Shown: positions 36,741 to 45,091, counted from the stretch's first letter. The stretch: DNA of 51,153 nucleotides from Syntrophomonas sp. UBA1368 (GCA_002305965.1 DBRM01000078.1:36709-87861), one strand, 5' to 3'. Notes: generated by a model not told the origin, from the sequence alone. Made by a program: numbers and translations.

Positions 36741-37373
36741 TTGCGGCAAGCGATAGGGATCCTGGGCGGTACTTTTGATCCGGTCCACTATGGTCATTTA
36801 ATGGCAGCAGAATTTGCCCGCAGTGAGTTTCATTTATCCAAAGTTCTCTTGATGTTGTCCGCTCGTCCTCCTCATAAAAGGGAAGCATCGATTCTGGATC
36901 AGGATCATCGGCACCAGATGCTGAAACTGGCTGTTGCCGGCAATCCTTTTCTTGAGGTATCGACACTGGAATTAAGCCGCCCCGGGCATTCCTTTACCAT
37001 CGATACCATCAGATACCTGCTTGAACATAGGCCGCAGCAGGATATTTATTTCATTATGGGCTCGGATAACCTTTTTACGATTCATACCTGGAAAGATGCC
37101 GATGCTTTATGCAGTTTGTGCAAGTTTATTCTGGTGACCCGCCCTGGTTACAAACTGGAAAAAAATCATCCCCAGTATGAGAAGGTGCCAAAGACCTTGT
37201 GGGAAAACTTGTTTTACCTGGAGATACCCGGGTTTGAGTACTCTTCTACTGATATAAGAAGCCGGGTCAGGCAGGGAAAAACCATTAAATATCTTGTGCC
37301 GCCAGAGGTGGAACAGTATATCAGGGAGCATGATTTGTATCGTATACAGGGAGACGGAAAAAATGAGCAGTAA
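36741..37373 (+). CDS. nadD: Nicotinate-nucleotide adenylyltransferase
   Basis: A 210-residue nucleotidyltransferase of NAD synthesis (NaMN plus ATP to deamido-NAD). The signature GGTFDPVHYGH is at residues 9-19 and the second ATP motif SSTDIRSRV near 172-180. The start is TTG 36741 after AAAGGTGGG. The last 11 bases overlap yqeK. nadD-yqeK-rsfS is a conserved Firmicute trio. Confidence 0.96.
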   Translation: MRQAIGILGGTFDPVHYGHLMAAEFARSEFHLSKVLLMLSARPPHKREASILDQDHRHQMLKLAVAGNPFLEVSTLELSRPGHSFTIDTIRYLLEHRPQQDIYFIMGSDNLFTIHTWKDADALCSLCKFILVTRPGYKLEKNHPQYEKVPKTLWENLFYLEIPGFEYSSTDIRSRVRQGKTIKYLVPPEVEQYIREHDLYRIQGDGKNEQ

Positions 37374-37935
37374 AGATATTTTAGATAAAGTGGAAGAACG
37401 ATTATCATCTCACTTGTTCAGGCATGTTTGCCAGGTGGCACAGACAGCTGAAAGAATGGCGGTATTGTTTGAAGAGGACCCGGCGAAAGCGAGTTTGGCA
37501 GGTATACTACATGATTATGCCAAGGAAAAGACGGAGACAGAACTTTTGGCAATTGCAGATGAAAACGGTTTGCTGGAGGAAGAGGTATACAGGCAAGTGC
37601 CTTTTCTGCTGCATGCTCCGGTAGGGGCAATACTAATAAAAAAGGAAATGGGAATTGATGATGAACAAATACTGGATGCTGTTTATTATCATACCCTGGG
37701 CCGGCCTTTCATGAACAAATTGGAAAAAATCATTTTCCTGGCGGATATGATCGAACCCGATCGTAATTTTTCCGGAGTCGAAGAATTAAGAAGCCTTTGC
37801 CGGCATGACCTTAACCAGGCTATGATTGCAGCTTTGGACTCGACCCTCGCATATTGTCTGCGGCAAAAAAGGATCATTCATCCCCAGACGATTGCTGCCA
37901 GGAATCATTTTTTACAGTTGGGAAAAGTCACGTAA
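37363..37935 (+). CDS. yqeK: YqeK-type HD-domain hydrolase (diadenosine tetraphosphatase)
   Basis: A 190-residue HD-domain protein. The metal ligands are His21, His50-Asp51 (LHDYAKE) and downstream His/Asp residues (HAPVGA, ADMIEPDR). YqeK homologues hydrolyse Ap4A symmetrically to ADP. ATG 37363 has AGGGAG at 37348-37353 and lies inside the end of nadD; an upstream in-frame ATG at 37294 would overlap nadD deeply and has no site. Confidence 0.93.
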   Translation: MSSKDILDKVEERLSSHLFRHVCQVAQTAERMAVLFEEDPAKASLAGILHDYAKEKTETELLAIADENGLLEEEVYRQVPFLLHAPVGAILIKKEMGIDDEQILDAVYYHTLGRPFMNKLEKIIFLADMIEPDRNFSGVEELRSLCRHDLNQAMIAALDSTLAYCLRQKRIIHPQTIAARNHFLQLGKVT

Positions 37936-38062
37936 TACGTAGGAAGAATTGAGAAGGATATGAAGCAGTTGGATTAGAAATACTTACAGTATAAAAAATT
38001 ACCCGGAATCAGAAGGAAGAATTATAAGCAAGATCAGTAATAATAAAAAAGGAGGGTGTTTT

Positions 38063-38413
38063 TTGCTCAAAGATGAACAAATGGTCCAAATTATTGCCGA
38101 AGCCTGTCTGGATGAAAAAGCACTGGATGTTATGATTCTGCAGGTAAGTGAATTGACTATTATCGCTGATTATTTTGTTATTGCCTCAGGGAAAAGCACG
38201 ATTCAGGTCAAAAGTATAGTGGATTACGTAGAAGCAATGATGGCGGAATATGATATCATTCCGATCCGCAGGGAAGGACACCAGGAAGGCGTATGGGCAG
38301 TCCTGGATTATGGATCGATCATATTACATGTCTTTCGCGAGAAGGAAAGAGAATATTACAACCTGGAGAATTTATGGGGTGATGCCCGTCAGATAGAAAT
38401 CGCAACGGTGTAA
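38063..38413 (+). CDS. rsfS: Ribosomal silencing factor RsfS
   Basis: A 116-residue protein that binds L14 and blocks subunit joining when nutrients are scarce. Family blocks are IIADYFVIASGKSTIQVKSI, REGHQEGVWAVLDYGSIILHVF and EYYNLENLWGDA. The start is TTG 38063 after GGAGGG. The 127 bases after yqeK contain no other feature. Confidence 0.96.
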   Translation: MLKDEQMVQIIAEACLDEKALDVMILQVSELTIIADYFVIASGKSTIQVKSIVDYVEAMMAEYDIIPIRREGHQEGVWAVLDYGSIILHVFREKEREYYNLENLWGDARQIEIATV

Positions 38414-38440
38414 GACAATAAGAATAATATGAGTAAATAA

Positions 38441-38471
38441 AAACCGGTTAGTAATACTAGCCGGTTTTTTT
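38441..38471. terminator. Bidirectional terminator between rsfS and leuS
   Basis: Stem AAAACCGGTTAG / CTAGCCGGTTTT with T-runs on both strands. It can end rsfS on the plus strand and leuS on the minus strand. Confidence 0.88.
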
Positions 38472-38491
38472 ATCTATAAAAATTTTGTGTT

Positions 38492-38507
38492 GGGGGGGTG
38501 GGGAGGG
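38492..38507 (+). other. G-rich tract with G-quadruplex potential
   Basis: Sixteen bases consisting of G7-T-G4-A-G3, which can be split into four G-tracts of three with single-base loops. It lies between the convergent rsfS and leuS genes. Whether it folds is not known. Confidence 0.5.
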
Positions 38508-38583
38508 CAAAATTGTCAGACTTTCAGGTCGGCAAAGTGGCCCAACCCCGGGGGGTGTATACCAACACATGATTGGTATCAAA

Positions 38584-41061
38584 TTATTTGATCACGATAT
38601 TAATTAATTTGTTAGGAACCACAACAATTTTTACAATTTCCCTGCCATCTGTCAATGCCATAATCTTTGGATTATCCAAGGCTATTTGCTCTAATTCCTC
38701 TTTAGCAGAATTTATTGGCACTTTTATTCGCTCTTTCACCTTGCCGCTTATCTGTATTACCATTTCCACTTCATCCAGTATCAATGCATCCGGATTATAA
38801 CGAGGCCATGGTTGAAGATAAATGCTGCTCTGATGACCGGTCTGCTGCCATAATTCTTCACAGATATGCGGCGAAAACGGACTTAACAGGATCAGTAAAT
38901 TATCAATTGCCAGCTTGATCAATGCTGGATTCTTGTCCTGAACCTCCCGATAACTGTTTAAGTGATTGCTCAGTTCCATGATGGCGCTTATTGCTGTGTT
39001 AAAGTTAAAACGTTCCTGTATGTCCTCGCTTACTTTTTTTATGGTAGCGTGAACCTTGTAATAAAGGTCTTTATCCCTGGGATTTAAAGAGGCTGTATTG
39101 AGACTCTCTGAATCTTCAGCAAATAGAGGGGCATAATCCTGAACCAGCCGCCAGATCCGGTTTAAAAAACGGTAACAACCCTCTACACCCTGGTCACTCC
39201 ACTCCAGATCCCGTTCCGGAGGAGAGGCGAATAGAATAAAGAGTCTGGCCGTATCAGCACCGTAATGCTTAATTATTTCTTCCGGGCTTACTACATTGCC
39301 TTTGGATTTGGACATTTTGGAGCCATCTTTAAGCACCATACCCTGAGTCAGTAAATTGGAAAAGGGCTCCAGACTGTTGATCATTTTTATGTCATACAAA
39401 AATTTGGTGAAAAACCGGGCATACATCAAATGCAGGATCGCGTGCTCAACACCGCCAATATATTGGTCCACCGGCATCCAGTAATTAACCTGGTCCGGGT
39501 CAAAAGGCATATCTTTTAAGTCAGGACTGCAATAGCGGTTGAAGTACCAGGACGAACACACAAACGTATCCATAGTGTCAGTTTCCCTTCGTGCTTCACT
39601 GCCACATACCGGACAATTGGTTTTGTAAAAACTTTCAACATAATTTAATGGCGACTCACCGGTAATTTTGAAATTAACATCCTCAGGCAGCAGTACGGGT
39701 AAATCTTCATAAGGAACCGGAACCGGTCCGCATTCAGGACAATATACCATGGGGATCGGTGCTCCCCAATATCTTTGCCGCGAAATTAACCAGTCGCGCA
39801 GGCGGAAATTGACAGTTGCGCTGCCAATGTTATTGGCTTCCATATAGGCAATGATTTTCTGTTTGCCTTCTTCTACTGACAGACCATCAAAATCACCGCT
39901 GTTGATCATGTAACCATCACCGGCATAAGCAGTTTCCAATTGGTTGTTTTCATCGGTTGGGTCATTACTTTTTATGACCTGCCGGATAGGGAGGTTATAT
40001 TTCCTGGCAAATTCAAAGTCGCGCTGATCATGTGCAGGAACAGCCATAATGGCACCGGTCCCATAATCCATCAAAACATAATTGGCGATCCAGATCGGAA
40101 CTTTCTCACCATTCATTGGATTTATCGCATAAGCGCCAGTGAATACACCGGTTTTTTCCAAATCCGCACTGGAACGGTCCACATCGCTGATGAATTTGAC
40201 TTCATTGATAAAGGCCTTTACCGCTTCTTCCTGGGGAGTTCCTTTTGCAATCACTGACACCAGTGGGTGCTCGGGGGCTAACACCATATAAGTGACACCA
40301 TAGACAGTATCGGGACGGGTAGTGAAAACCGTCAGCATTTCATCGCTGCCTTCGATGGCCATGGAAAACTGACAACCTTCACTGCGGCCGATCCAGTTTC
40401 TCTGCATGATCTTTACTTTGTCCGGCCAGCCTTCCAGCTGCTCCAGATCGTCCAACAACCGTTGGGCATAGTCGGTTATTTTGAAAAACCATTGTTCCAG
40501 TTTTTTCTTGTCAACTTTGGTTTCACAACGCTCACAGGCACCTTCCACTACCTGCTCATTGGCCAGTACGGTTTGACAGGAAGGGCACCAATTGACGGCA
40601 GCTGACTTTTTGTAAGCCAAACCATTATCATAGAGTTTCAGGAACATCCATTGGGTAAATTTATAATAGTCAGGGCGGCAGGTTGCTATCTCCCGATCCC
40701 AATCGTAACTGATCCCAAGTGTTTTTAATTGCTGTTTCATGGCATCGATATTGGAAAATGTCCATTTGGCAGGATGGATGCCGTGTTTTATCGCTGCATT
40801 TTCGGCTGGCAAGCCAAAAGAATCCCAACCCATGGGATGTAAAACGTTAAAACCGTTCATCGCCTTATAACGTGCGATCACATCACCAATGGCATAATTG
40901 CGCACATGTCCCATGTGCAGGTTGCCCGACGGATAGGGAAACATCTCTAACGCATAATATTTAGGTTTGCTTGGGTCTTCCGAAGTCTTATAGAAATTAT
41001 TCTTGTCCCAGTATTCCTGCCATTTCCGTTCAATTCGATTCGGTTCGTATTTAAGTTCCAT
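38584..41061 (-). CDS. leuS: Leucyl-tRNA synthetase
   Basis: An 825-residue class Ia synthetase that charges tRNA-Leu. The HIGH motif is HMGH at residues 49-52 and KMSKS begins at about 582. The CP1 editing domain (about 220-410) contains TTRPDTVYGVTYMVLAPEHP and MAVPAHDQRDFEFA. A zinc-ribbon-like CPSC...CERC region lies near 155-180. ATG 41061 has AGGAGG upstream. Expression is controlled by the T-box leader directly upstream, which also contains a tRNA gene. Confidence 0.97.
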   Translation of the reverse strand: MELKYEPNRIERKWQEYWDKNNFYKTSEDPSKPKYYALEMFPYPSGNLHMGHVRNYAIGDVIARYKAMNGFNVLHPMGWDSFGLPAENAAIKHGIHPAKWTFSNIDAMKQQLKTLGISYDWDREIATCRPDYYKFTQWMFLKLYDNGLAYKKSAAVNWCPSCQTVLANEQVVEGACERCETKVDKKKLEQWFFKITDYAQRLLDDLEQLEGWPDKVKIMQRNWIGRSEGCQFSMAIEGSDEMLTVFTTRPDTVYGVTYMVLAPEHPLVSVIAKGTPQEEAVKAFINEVKFISDVDRSSADLEKTGVFTGAYAINPMNGEKVPIWIANYVLMDYGTGAIMAVPAHDQRDFEFARKYNLPIRQVIKSNDPTDENNQLETAYAGDGYMINSGDFDGLSVEEGKQKIIAYMEANNIGSATVNFRLRDWLISRQRYWGAPIPMVYCPECGPVPVPYEDLPVLLPEDVNFKITGESPLNYVESFYKTNCPVCGSEARRETDTMDTFVCSSWYFNRYCSPDLKDMPFDPDQVNYWMPVDQYIGGVEHAILHLMYARFFTKFLYDIKMINSLEPFSNLLTQGMVLKDGSKMSKSKGNVVSPEEIIKHYGADTARLFILFASPPERDLEWSDQGVEGCYRFLNRIWRLVQDYAPLFAEDSESLNTASLNPRDKDLYYKVHATIKKVSEDIQERFNFNTAISAIMELSNHLNSYREVQDKNPALIKLAIDNLLILLSPFSPHICEELWQQTGHQSSIYLQPWPRYNPDALILDEVEMVIQISGKVKERIKVPINSAKEELEQIALDNPKIMALTDGREIVKIVVVPNKLINIVIK

Positions 41062-41082
41062 GACAGCCTCCTATATTATAAT

Positions 41083-41118
41083 AAAAAAACACCCTGATCC
41101 CCAGTAGGGACGAGAGTG
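41083..41118 (-). terminator. T-box-controlled terminator before leuS
   Basis: mRNA-sense stem CACTCT / AGGGTG and TCCC / GGGG around a TACT loop with a small internal loop, followed by seven T. Part of the 5' arm is shared with the antiterminator, as in T-box switches. Confidence 0.85.
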
Positions 41119-41151
41119 CTAGTTCCCGCGGTACCACCCTGTTTGACAAAA

Positions 41152-41227
41152 TGGTGGAGCTAGTGGGATTCGAACCCACGACCTCTTGAATGCCATTCAA
41201 GCGCGCTCCCAACTGCGCCATAGCCCC
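41152..41227 (-). tRNA. tRNA-Ala (anticodon GGC), inside the leuS T-box leader
   Basis: A complete 76-base tRNA with encoded CCA. The acceptor stem GGGGCTA / TAGCTCC pairs fully and contains G3:U70, the main alanine identity element. The D arm is GCGC-AGTTGGGA-GCGC. The anticodon stem CTTGA/TCAAG surrounds loop ATGGCAT with anticodon GGC. The T arm is GTGGG-TTCGAAT-CCCAC, and the discriminator base is A. No separate promoter is evident right before it; it lies within the leader transcribed from the promoter at 41403-41431. A single GGC-anticodon tRNA-Ala is common in bacteria, so this could be an important copy. Confidence 0.97.
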
Positions 41228-41402
41228 ATATAAATGTCCGCTTGTTTTATTTAACGGAATTACCGTCCCAAACTACTTATCGCTCAGGAAGCTTATCGGC
41301 GAGTTCAACCAGTTTTTGTTACTTTTCACCAACCGTAACTCTCTTTAATCACCAGCTTACTACTCCGATTCAATGCCTTTTGATATGCGATTAACAATGA
41401 AA

Positions 41403-41431
41403 ATTATATGCGAAGCAAAAAGCAAAGTCAA
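41403..41431 (-). promoter_or_regulatory. Strong sigma-A promoter of the T-box/tRNA-Ala/leuS transcript
   Basis: In minus-strand sense TTGACT (41431-41426), exactly 17 bases, then TATAAT (41408-41403). The predicted start is near 41396, just before Stem I. Confidence 0.9.
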
Positions 41432-41495
41432 TACTGTGTTTGGTTAAGTTTAAAGCACTCATTGCTTTTGTATTCACCAGACTGATGACATAAGC

Positions 41496-41528
41496 AAAAA
41501 AAATGAAGACCGAAAGGTCTTCATTTTT
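41496..41528 (-). terminator. Terminator after the acyl-CoA dehydrogenase gene
   Basis: Perfect 11-bp stem AAATGAAGACC / GGTCTTCATTT with a GAAA loop, flanked by A- and T-runs, so it can work in both directions. Confidence 0.9.
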
Positions 41529-41549
41529 CTTGTTCATTACTAATCGCTA

Positions 41550-42689
41550 TTAATCGCTCAGTAAGTCTTTTGCGATGACCAACCTTTGTACCTGAGCAGT
41601 ACCTTCAAAAATCTGCATGATTTTAGCATCCCGGAAATATTTTTCTACCGGGTAATCTTTAATATAGCCATAACCGCCAAACACCTGAACAGCATCAGTG
41701 GTCACTTTCATCGCTGTATCGCCGGCAAAACATTTGGCCAGGGAAGCAATGGCAGTAAAAGGAATCCCATTATCCTGATTGCTTGATGCTTCTAAATATA
41801 GAAGCCTGGCTGCTCTGATGTTTTGAGCCATATCAGCCAACATAAATTGTATGGCCTGCAGTGAACTGATCGGTTTGCCAAATTGGACTCTTTCTTTGGC
41901 ATATTGGATGGCAGCATCCATAGCTGCTTGAGCTATGCCCACCGCCATAGCAGCAACGCATGCTCTGGATAAATCAAGGGTTTTCATGGCAATTTTAAAA
42001 CCGTCACCTTCAGAGCCGAGAAGGTTGGCAGCAGGGACCCGCACCTCTTCGAAACTAACCGAAGTGGTATTGCAGCTTCGTATTCCCAGCTTGTCTTCTT
42101 TGGGACCGATGGTGATGCCCGGGCTGTTCCGATCCACCATAAAGGCGCACATGCCTTTATGACCAAGTTTACGGTCAATTGTGGCAAAAACAGTATAAAG
42201 ACCAGCAATACCACCATTGGTAACAAATTGCTTGTTGCCGGTAAGTATATAGTCATTCCCGTCTTTGACACATTTCGTAGCCAGACTGGCAGCATCTGAG
42301 CCGGCTCCGGGTTCAGTCAGGCAAAAGCCGCTCATTACCCCTTCGTTTTGCATACCATACCACCACTTTTTCTGCTCGTGGGTAGCAGCAATGTAAACCG
42401 GATCCGGGCCTAAAAGAGTGCTTCCCGTCATGGATGTAGCCAGACCAGCATCTCCATGAGCTATTTCTTCCACCACTAAATTTTGCGACACATGATCAAG
42501 GCCGGCTCCCCCGTACTCAGCTGGAATACCAATCGTCAGCAAGCCTAAATCGAACATCTTTTTCAAAATATCATCGGGCATTTTATTGTCTTTGTCCCAC
42601 TGCTGCGCATAAGGTGCAATTTCGTTATCTGAGAAATCACGCGCCATAGCACGGATCATTTCCTGCTCTTCCGAATATCTAAAATCCAT
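41550..42689 (-). CDS. Acyl-CoA dehydrogenase (probably short-chain)
   Basis: A 379-residue FAD enzyme that makes the 2,3-double bond in acyl-CoA. Family motifs are CLTEPGAGSD (FAD/substrate loop), FVTNGG, VQVFGGYGYIKDYPVEKYFRDAK, and IFEGTAQVQR, whose Glu is the catalytic base of the short/medium-chain group. Length fits butyryl-CoA dehydrogenase. ATG 42689 has a G-rich site upstream. It follows a thiolase gene after 64 bases with no terminator between, so both are probably one operon. Etf genes are not in the window. Confidence 0.93.
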   Translation of the reverse strand: MDFRYSEEQEMIRAMARDFSDNEIAPYAQQWDKDNKMPDDILKKMFDLGLLTIGIPAEYGGAGLDHVSQNLVVEEIAHGDAGLATSMTGSTLLGPDPVYIAATHEQKKWWYGMQNEGVMSGFCLTEPGAGSDAASLATKCVKDGNDYILTGNKQFVTNGGIAGLYTVFATIDRKLGHKGMCAFMVDRNSPGITIGPKEDKLGIRSCNTTSVSFEEVRVPAANLLGSEGDGFKIAMKTLDLSRACVAAMAVGIAQAAMDAAIQYAKERVQFGKPISSLQAIQFMLADMAQNIRAARLLYLEASSNQDNGIPFTAIASLAKCFAGDTAMKVTTDAVQVFGGYGYIKDYPVEKYFRDAKIMQIFEGTAQVQRLVIAKDLLSD

Positions 42690-42753
42690 TGGTTTTCAAC
42701 TCCCCCCTCAAACTATCCATCAGATTTTTCTATTTCTCTTTTATCAATAATCT

Positions 42754-43953
42754 TTAAATATCTCTGGTCCATAAAGAAGCCATGGCTGGCCCGCCGCCAA
42801 CACATAATGAGGCTCCGCCCAAAGTTTTGCCCTGCTTTTCCAATTCGTAATACAACGAAACTATGATCCGCAGAGCAGTACAACCAACCGGATGTCCCAG
42901 AGCGATACCGGAACCATTAAGATTACATTTATTCATATCCAGTTCCAGCCCAAAATCTTCTTTAAGCATACGTCCTACTCCCAGGAATTGAGCGGCAAAC
43001 GCTTCGTTGATTTCCCAGTATTCAACATCTTCAAATTTTAAACCAGCTTGTTTAAGACATTTGGGAATCGCTACCGCTGGTCCCAGCCCCATTACTTTAG
43101 GGTCTACGCCCTCACCGCAAATATTAATCATTTTCATCAAGGGTTTAAGGTTTAATTCCAGGGCTTTGCTTTTTGACATGACGATCACTGCTGCTGCAGC
43201 ATCATTTATACCGGATGCATTGGCAGCGGTAACTACACCGCCTTTTTTAAAAGCAGGAGGAAGTTTGGCCATACTCTCCAAACTGGCATCAGGTATCATG
43301 TGTTCATCAGTTTCGAAAAAAGTAGAGCCTTTTTTGGTTTTGATTTCTACTGGAACGATTTCGCGCCGGAAGGTTCCGTCCTGGACTGCGCGAGTGGCAC
43401 GTTGATGGCTCATAAGAGCCAGTTCATCACATTCTTCGCGGGTAATACCGTATTTTTCAGCCACATTTTCGGCTGTAATCCCCATGTGGCCCGGTACCAG
43501 ACTATCAACTAAACCGTCGTGGATCATGGCATCTTCGATGGTGCCTTGATTCATTCTATATCCCATTCGAGCTTTCGGTAACATATAGGGGGCATTGGTC
43601 ATGCTTTCAGTTCCCACAACCAAAGCAATCTGGGTTTTCTCCAACATAATGTTGTTACAGGCTATTTCCAGAGCACGCATACCTGAGGCGCAATTTTGAT
43701 TCACGTTACAGGCACCGCTTCTGACAGGAAGGCCAAGAGCCATTCCAACCTGCCGGGCAGGCAGCGAACCTTGCATATGAGGGAAAACTTCACCCATAAC
43801 GATTTCATCAATGATATCCGCCGGGATCCCTGCACGGTCAATAGCGCCCTTACCTGCGGTAATAGCTAACTCAACAGCAGAAACATCTTTTAAACTACCC
43901 ATAAATTTACCGATGGCTGTCCGACATGCACTTACGATTACAACATCCTGCAA
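42754..43953 (-). CDS. Acetyl-CoA C-acetyltransferase (thiolase)
   Basis: A 399-residue thiolase. The nucleophilic cysteine is Cys88 in NQNCASGMRA. The active-site block near the end is GHPVGCTALRI rather than the commoner GHPIGASGAR, and the second catalytic cysteine lies in ASLCVGGGPA. It condenses two acetyl-CoA or cleaves acetoacetyl-CoA. The start is TTG 43953; AGGAG lies 8 bases upstream and an overlapping ATG is out of frame. Followed by acyl-CoA dehydrogenase, it suggests butyrate-type or beta-oxidation metabolism. Confidence 0.93.
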   Translation of the reverse strand: MQDVVIVSACRTAIGKFMGSLKDVSAVELAITAGKGAIDRAGIPADIIDEIVMGEVFPHMQGSLPARQVGMALGLPVRSGACNVNQNCASGMRALEIACNNIMLEKTQIALVVGTESMTNAPYMLPKARMGYRMNQGTIEDAMIHDGLVDSLVPGHMGITAENVAEKYGITREECDELALMSHQRATRAVQDGTFRREIVPVEIKTKKGSTFFETDEHMIPDASLESMAKLPPAFKKGGVVTAANASGINDAAAAVIVMSKSKALELNLKPLMKMINICGEGVDPKVMGLGPAVAIPKCLKQAGLKFEDVEYWEINEAFAAQFLGVGRMLKEDFGLELDMNKCNLNGSGIALGHPVGCTALRIIVSLYYELEKQGKTLGGASLCVGGGPAMASLWTRDI

Positions 43954-44160
43954 TATTTACACTCCTCTCTCAATATATATTTCTCTTTTAGGGAGGGAGG
44001 GAGACACAAATCTTTGTAGCCAGGATATTATAATTTTGTTGATCACCCCTTTCAGGATTTGCATTAAATCATAACATAGTTTGGTAATATACGGAATATT
44101 TAAATTTAAGAATAAAATTGAAAATTTTTGATGAAAGGTACCCCATGCGTTCAGATATGC

Positions 44161-44187
44161 AAAGAACCGCCATATGGCGGTTCTTTT
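44161..44187 (-). terminator. Probable rnpB terminator
   Basis: Perfect stem AAAGAACCGCC / GGCGGTTCTTT with an ATAT loop, 14 bases after the end of the RNase P RNA. The T-run on the minus strand is short (TTCTTT); on the plus strand it is longer. Confidence 0.65.
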
Positions 44188-44200
44188 TAATATCAATATT

Positions 44201-44535
44201 GTAAGCAAATCTATAAGCGGAGTTCTGTATTAAACAGCCATCTATCTTGAATGCCAGTTGCCTGACATTTCCAGCGACCTCACCCGGGAACGAAACGGGC
44301 CGCTTCATGTTCCCCTATTTGGTCTTGCTCCGGATGGGGTTTACCGAGCCATTTAGTCGCCTAAATGCTGGTGAGCTCTTACCTCACCTTTCCACCCTTA
44401 CCTCAAAAAGAGGCGGTATATCTCTGTGGCACTAGCCTTGGGGTTGCCCCCACTGGACGTTATCCAGCATCCTGCCCTGCGGAGCTCCGACTTTCCTCAG
44501 GTAATAAAATACCCGCGGCTGTTTGATTTACTTAC
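44201..44535 (-). ncRNA. rnpB: RNase P RNA, bacterial class A
   Basis: About 335 bases in minus-strand sense. The ends pair as P1 (GTAAGTAAATC with GATTTGCTTAC, one mismatch). The conserved core is visible: GAGGAAAGTC near the 5' side, AAGGGTGGAAAGGTG, GGTAAGAGCTCACC, GGCGACT and the 3' universal ACAGAACTCCGC. Overall layout is class A rather than the Bacillus class B. It is the catalytic subunit that cleaves 5' leaders from tRNA precursors, including, about 3 kb away, the tRNA-Ala in the leuS leader. Confidence 0.96.
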
Positions 44536-44541
44536 CTGCAT

Positions 44542-44570
44542 ATTATAGCTTATCAGGTATATAATGCAAA
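44542..44570 (-). promoter_or_regulatory. rnpB promoter
   Basis: Minus-strand TATAAT at 44547-44542, 7 bases before the predicted RNA start at 44535. The -35 is weak (TTTGCA with 17 bases, or TTGCAT with 16). Confidence 0.65.
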
Positions 44571-44760
44571 GAGGGAGATTTATGTAGTCTCACAGCAGGA
44601 TCAGTAAAAATTAAATGTTTTTTTAGCAGGAAATAAAATATCGAAAGAGAATAAGTACTAAAAAAGTAAACAAGGAAAAACGGGTGAGGGGTGATTTCCT
44701 TGTTTTCGCCAAGGTAAAAGTTTAGAATAAAAGCAGGAAAAAAGAGAGGGGGGTGAACAG

Positions 44761-45072
44761 GTGTTGGCAGTTTTTGGATCTGCAGAAGCACAAAGTTTGA
44801 CTACGAATTTAATTTATATTGGGGCAATACTGCTTTCAATATATATCTTCATTAAGTTTTGTGGTTGGGCAAAAGGTTTTAAACTATCAGGATCGGTAAA
44901 AAAGGCTATCTTTATCCTGACAGGTGTTGCTCTGATCGTATGTAACGTTTTATATTCAATGGGCAATGCAGGGATTAAGGAAGGCAACTGGGACGGAGCC
45001 CTTTTAGCACTTGCAGTAGCGATTATATGGGTATTCGTTTTTGCTTTTGCTTTAATGGCTGAGAATAAATAA
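44761..45072 (+). CDS. Small membrane protein of unknown function
   Basis: A 103-residue protein with three hydrophobic segments (about residues 14-32, 46-65 and 80-98) and short charged loops; no family recognised. GTG 44761 follows GGGGGGTG, and a strong terminator follows the gene, so it is a single-gene unit. The 200 bases before it hold no other clear gene. A coding call rests on the ribosome site, the membrane pattern and the terminator. Confidence 0.7.
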   Translation: MLAVFGSAEAQSLTTNLIYIGAILLSIYIFIKFCGWAKGFKLSGSVKKAIFILTGVALIVCNVLYSMGNAGIKEGNWDGALLALAVAIIWVFVFAFALMAENK

Positions 45073-45091
45073 GAATAGGAATGATAAACTG

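Larger units (their letters stand above)
41062..41396 (-). promoter_or_regulatory. leuS T-box leader with an embedded tRNA-Ala
   Basis: Read in mRNA sense, the 335-base leader begins with a Stem I region: basal GGAGTAGTAAGCT / AAGCTTCC, AGAGAG bulge, and a GTTAC/GTAAC distal stem with GGTTGGTGAAAA. The specifier loop has GAACTC followed by GCC; CTC is a leucine codon. A hairpin ACGG-TAATT-CCGT follows. Then, instead of the usual linker, comes a complete tRNA-Ala (41227-41152), and 11 bases later the T-box AGGGTGGTACCGCGGGAA (41140-41123) that forms the antiterminator with CGTCCCT. The TGGT bulge can pair with the ACCA end of uncharged tRNA-Leu. A terminator follows before leuS. Confidence 0.93.

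Noticed and set aside
43985..44003. Short G-run repeat (GGGA units) upstream of the thiolase
   Set aside because: Only a few imperfect units near the ribosome site; no larger repeat or array.
44221..44530. Short open frames on both strands across 44247-44435 and nearby
   Set aside because: They fall inside the RNase P RNA, have no ribosome site and resemble no protein.
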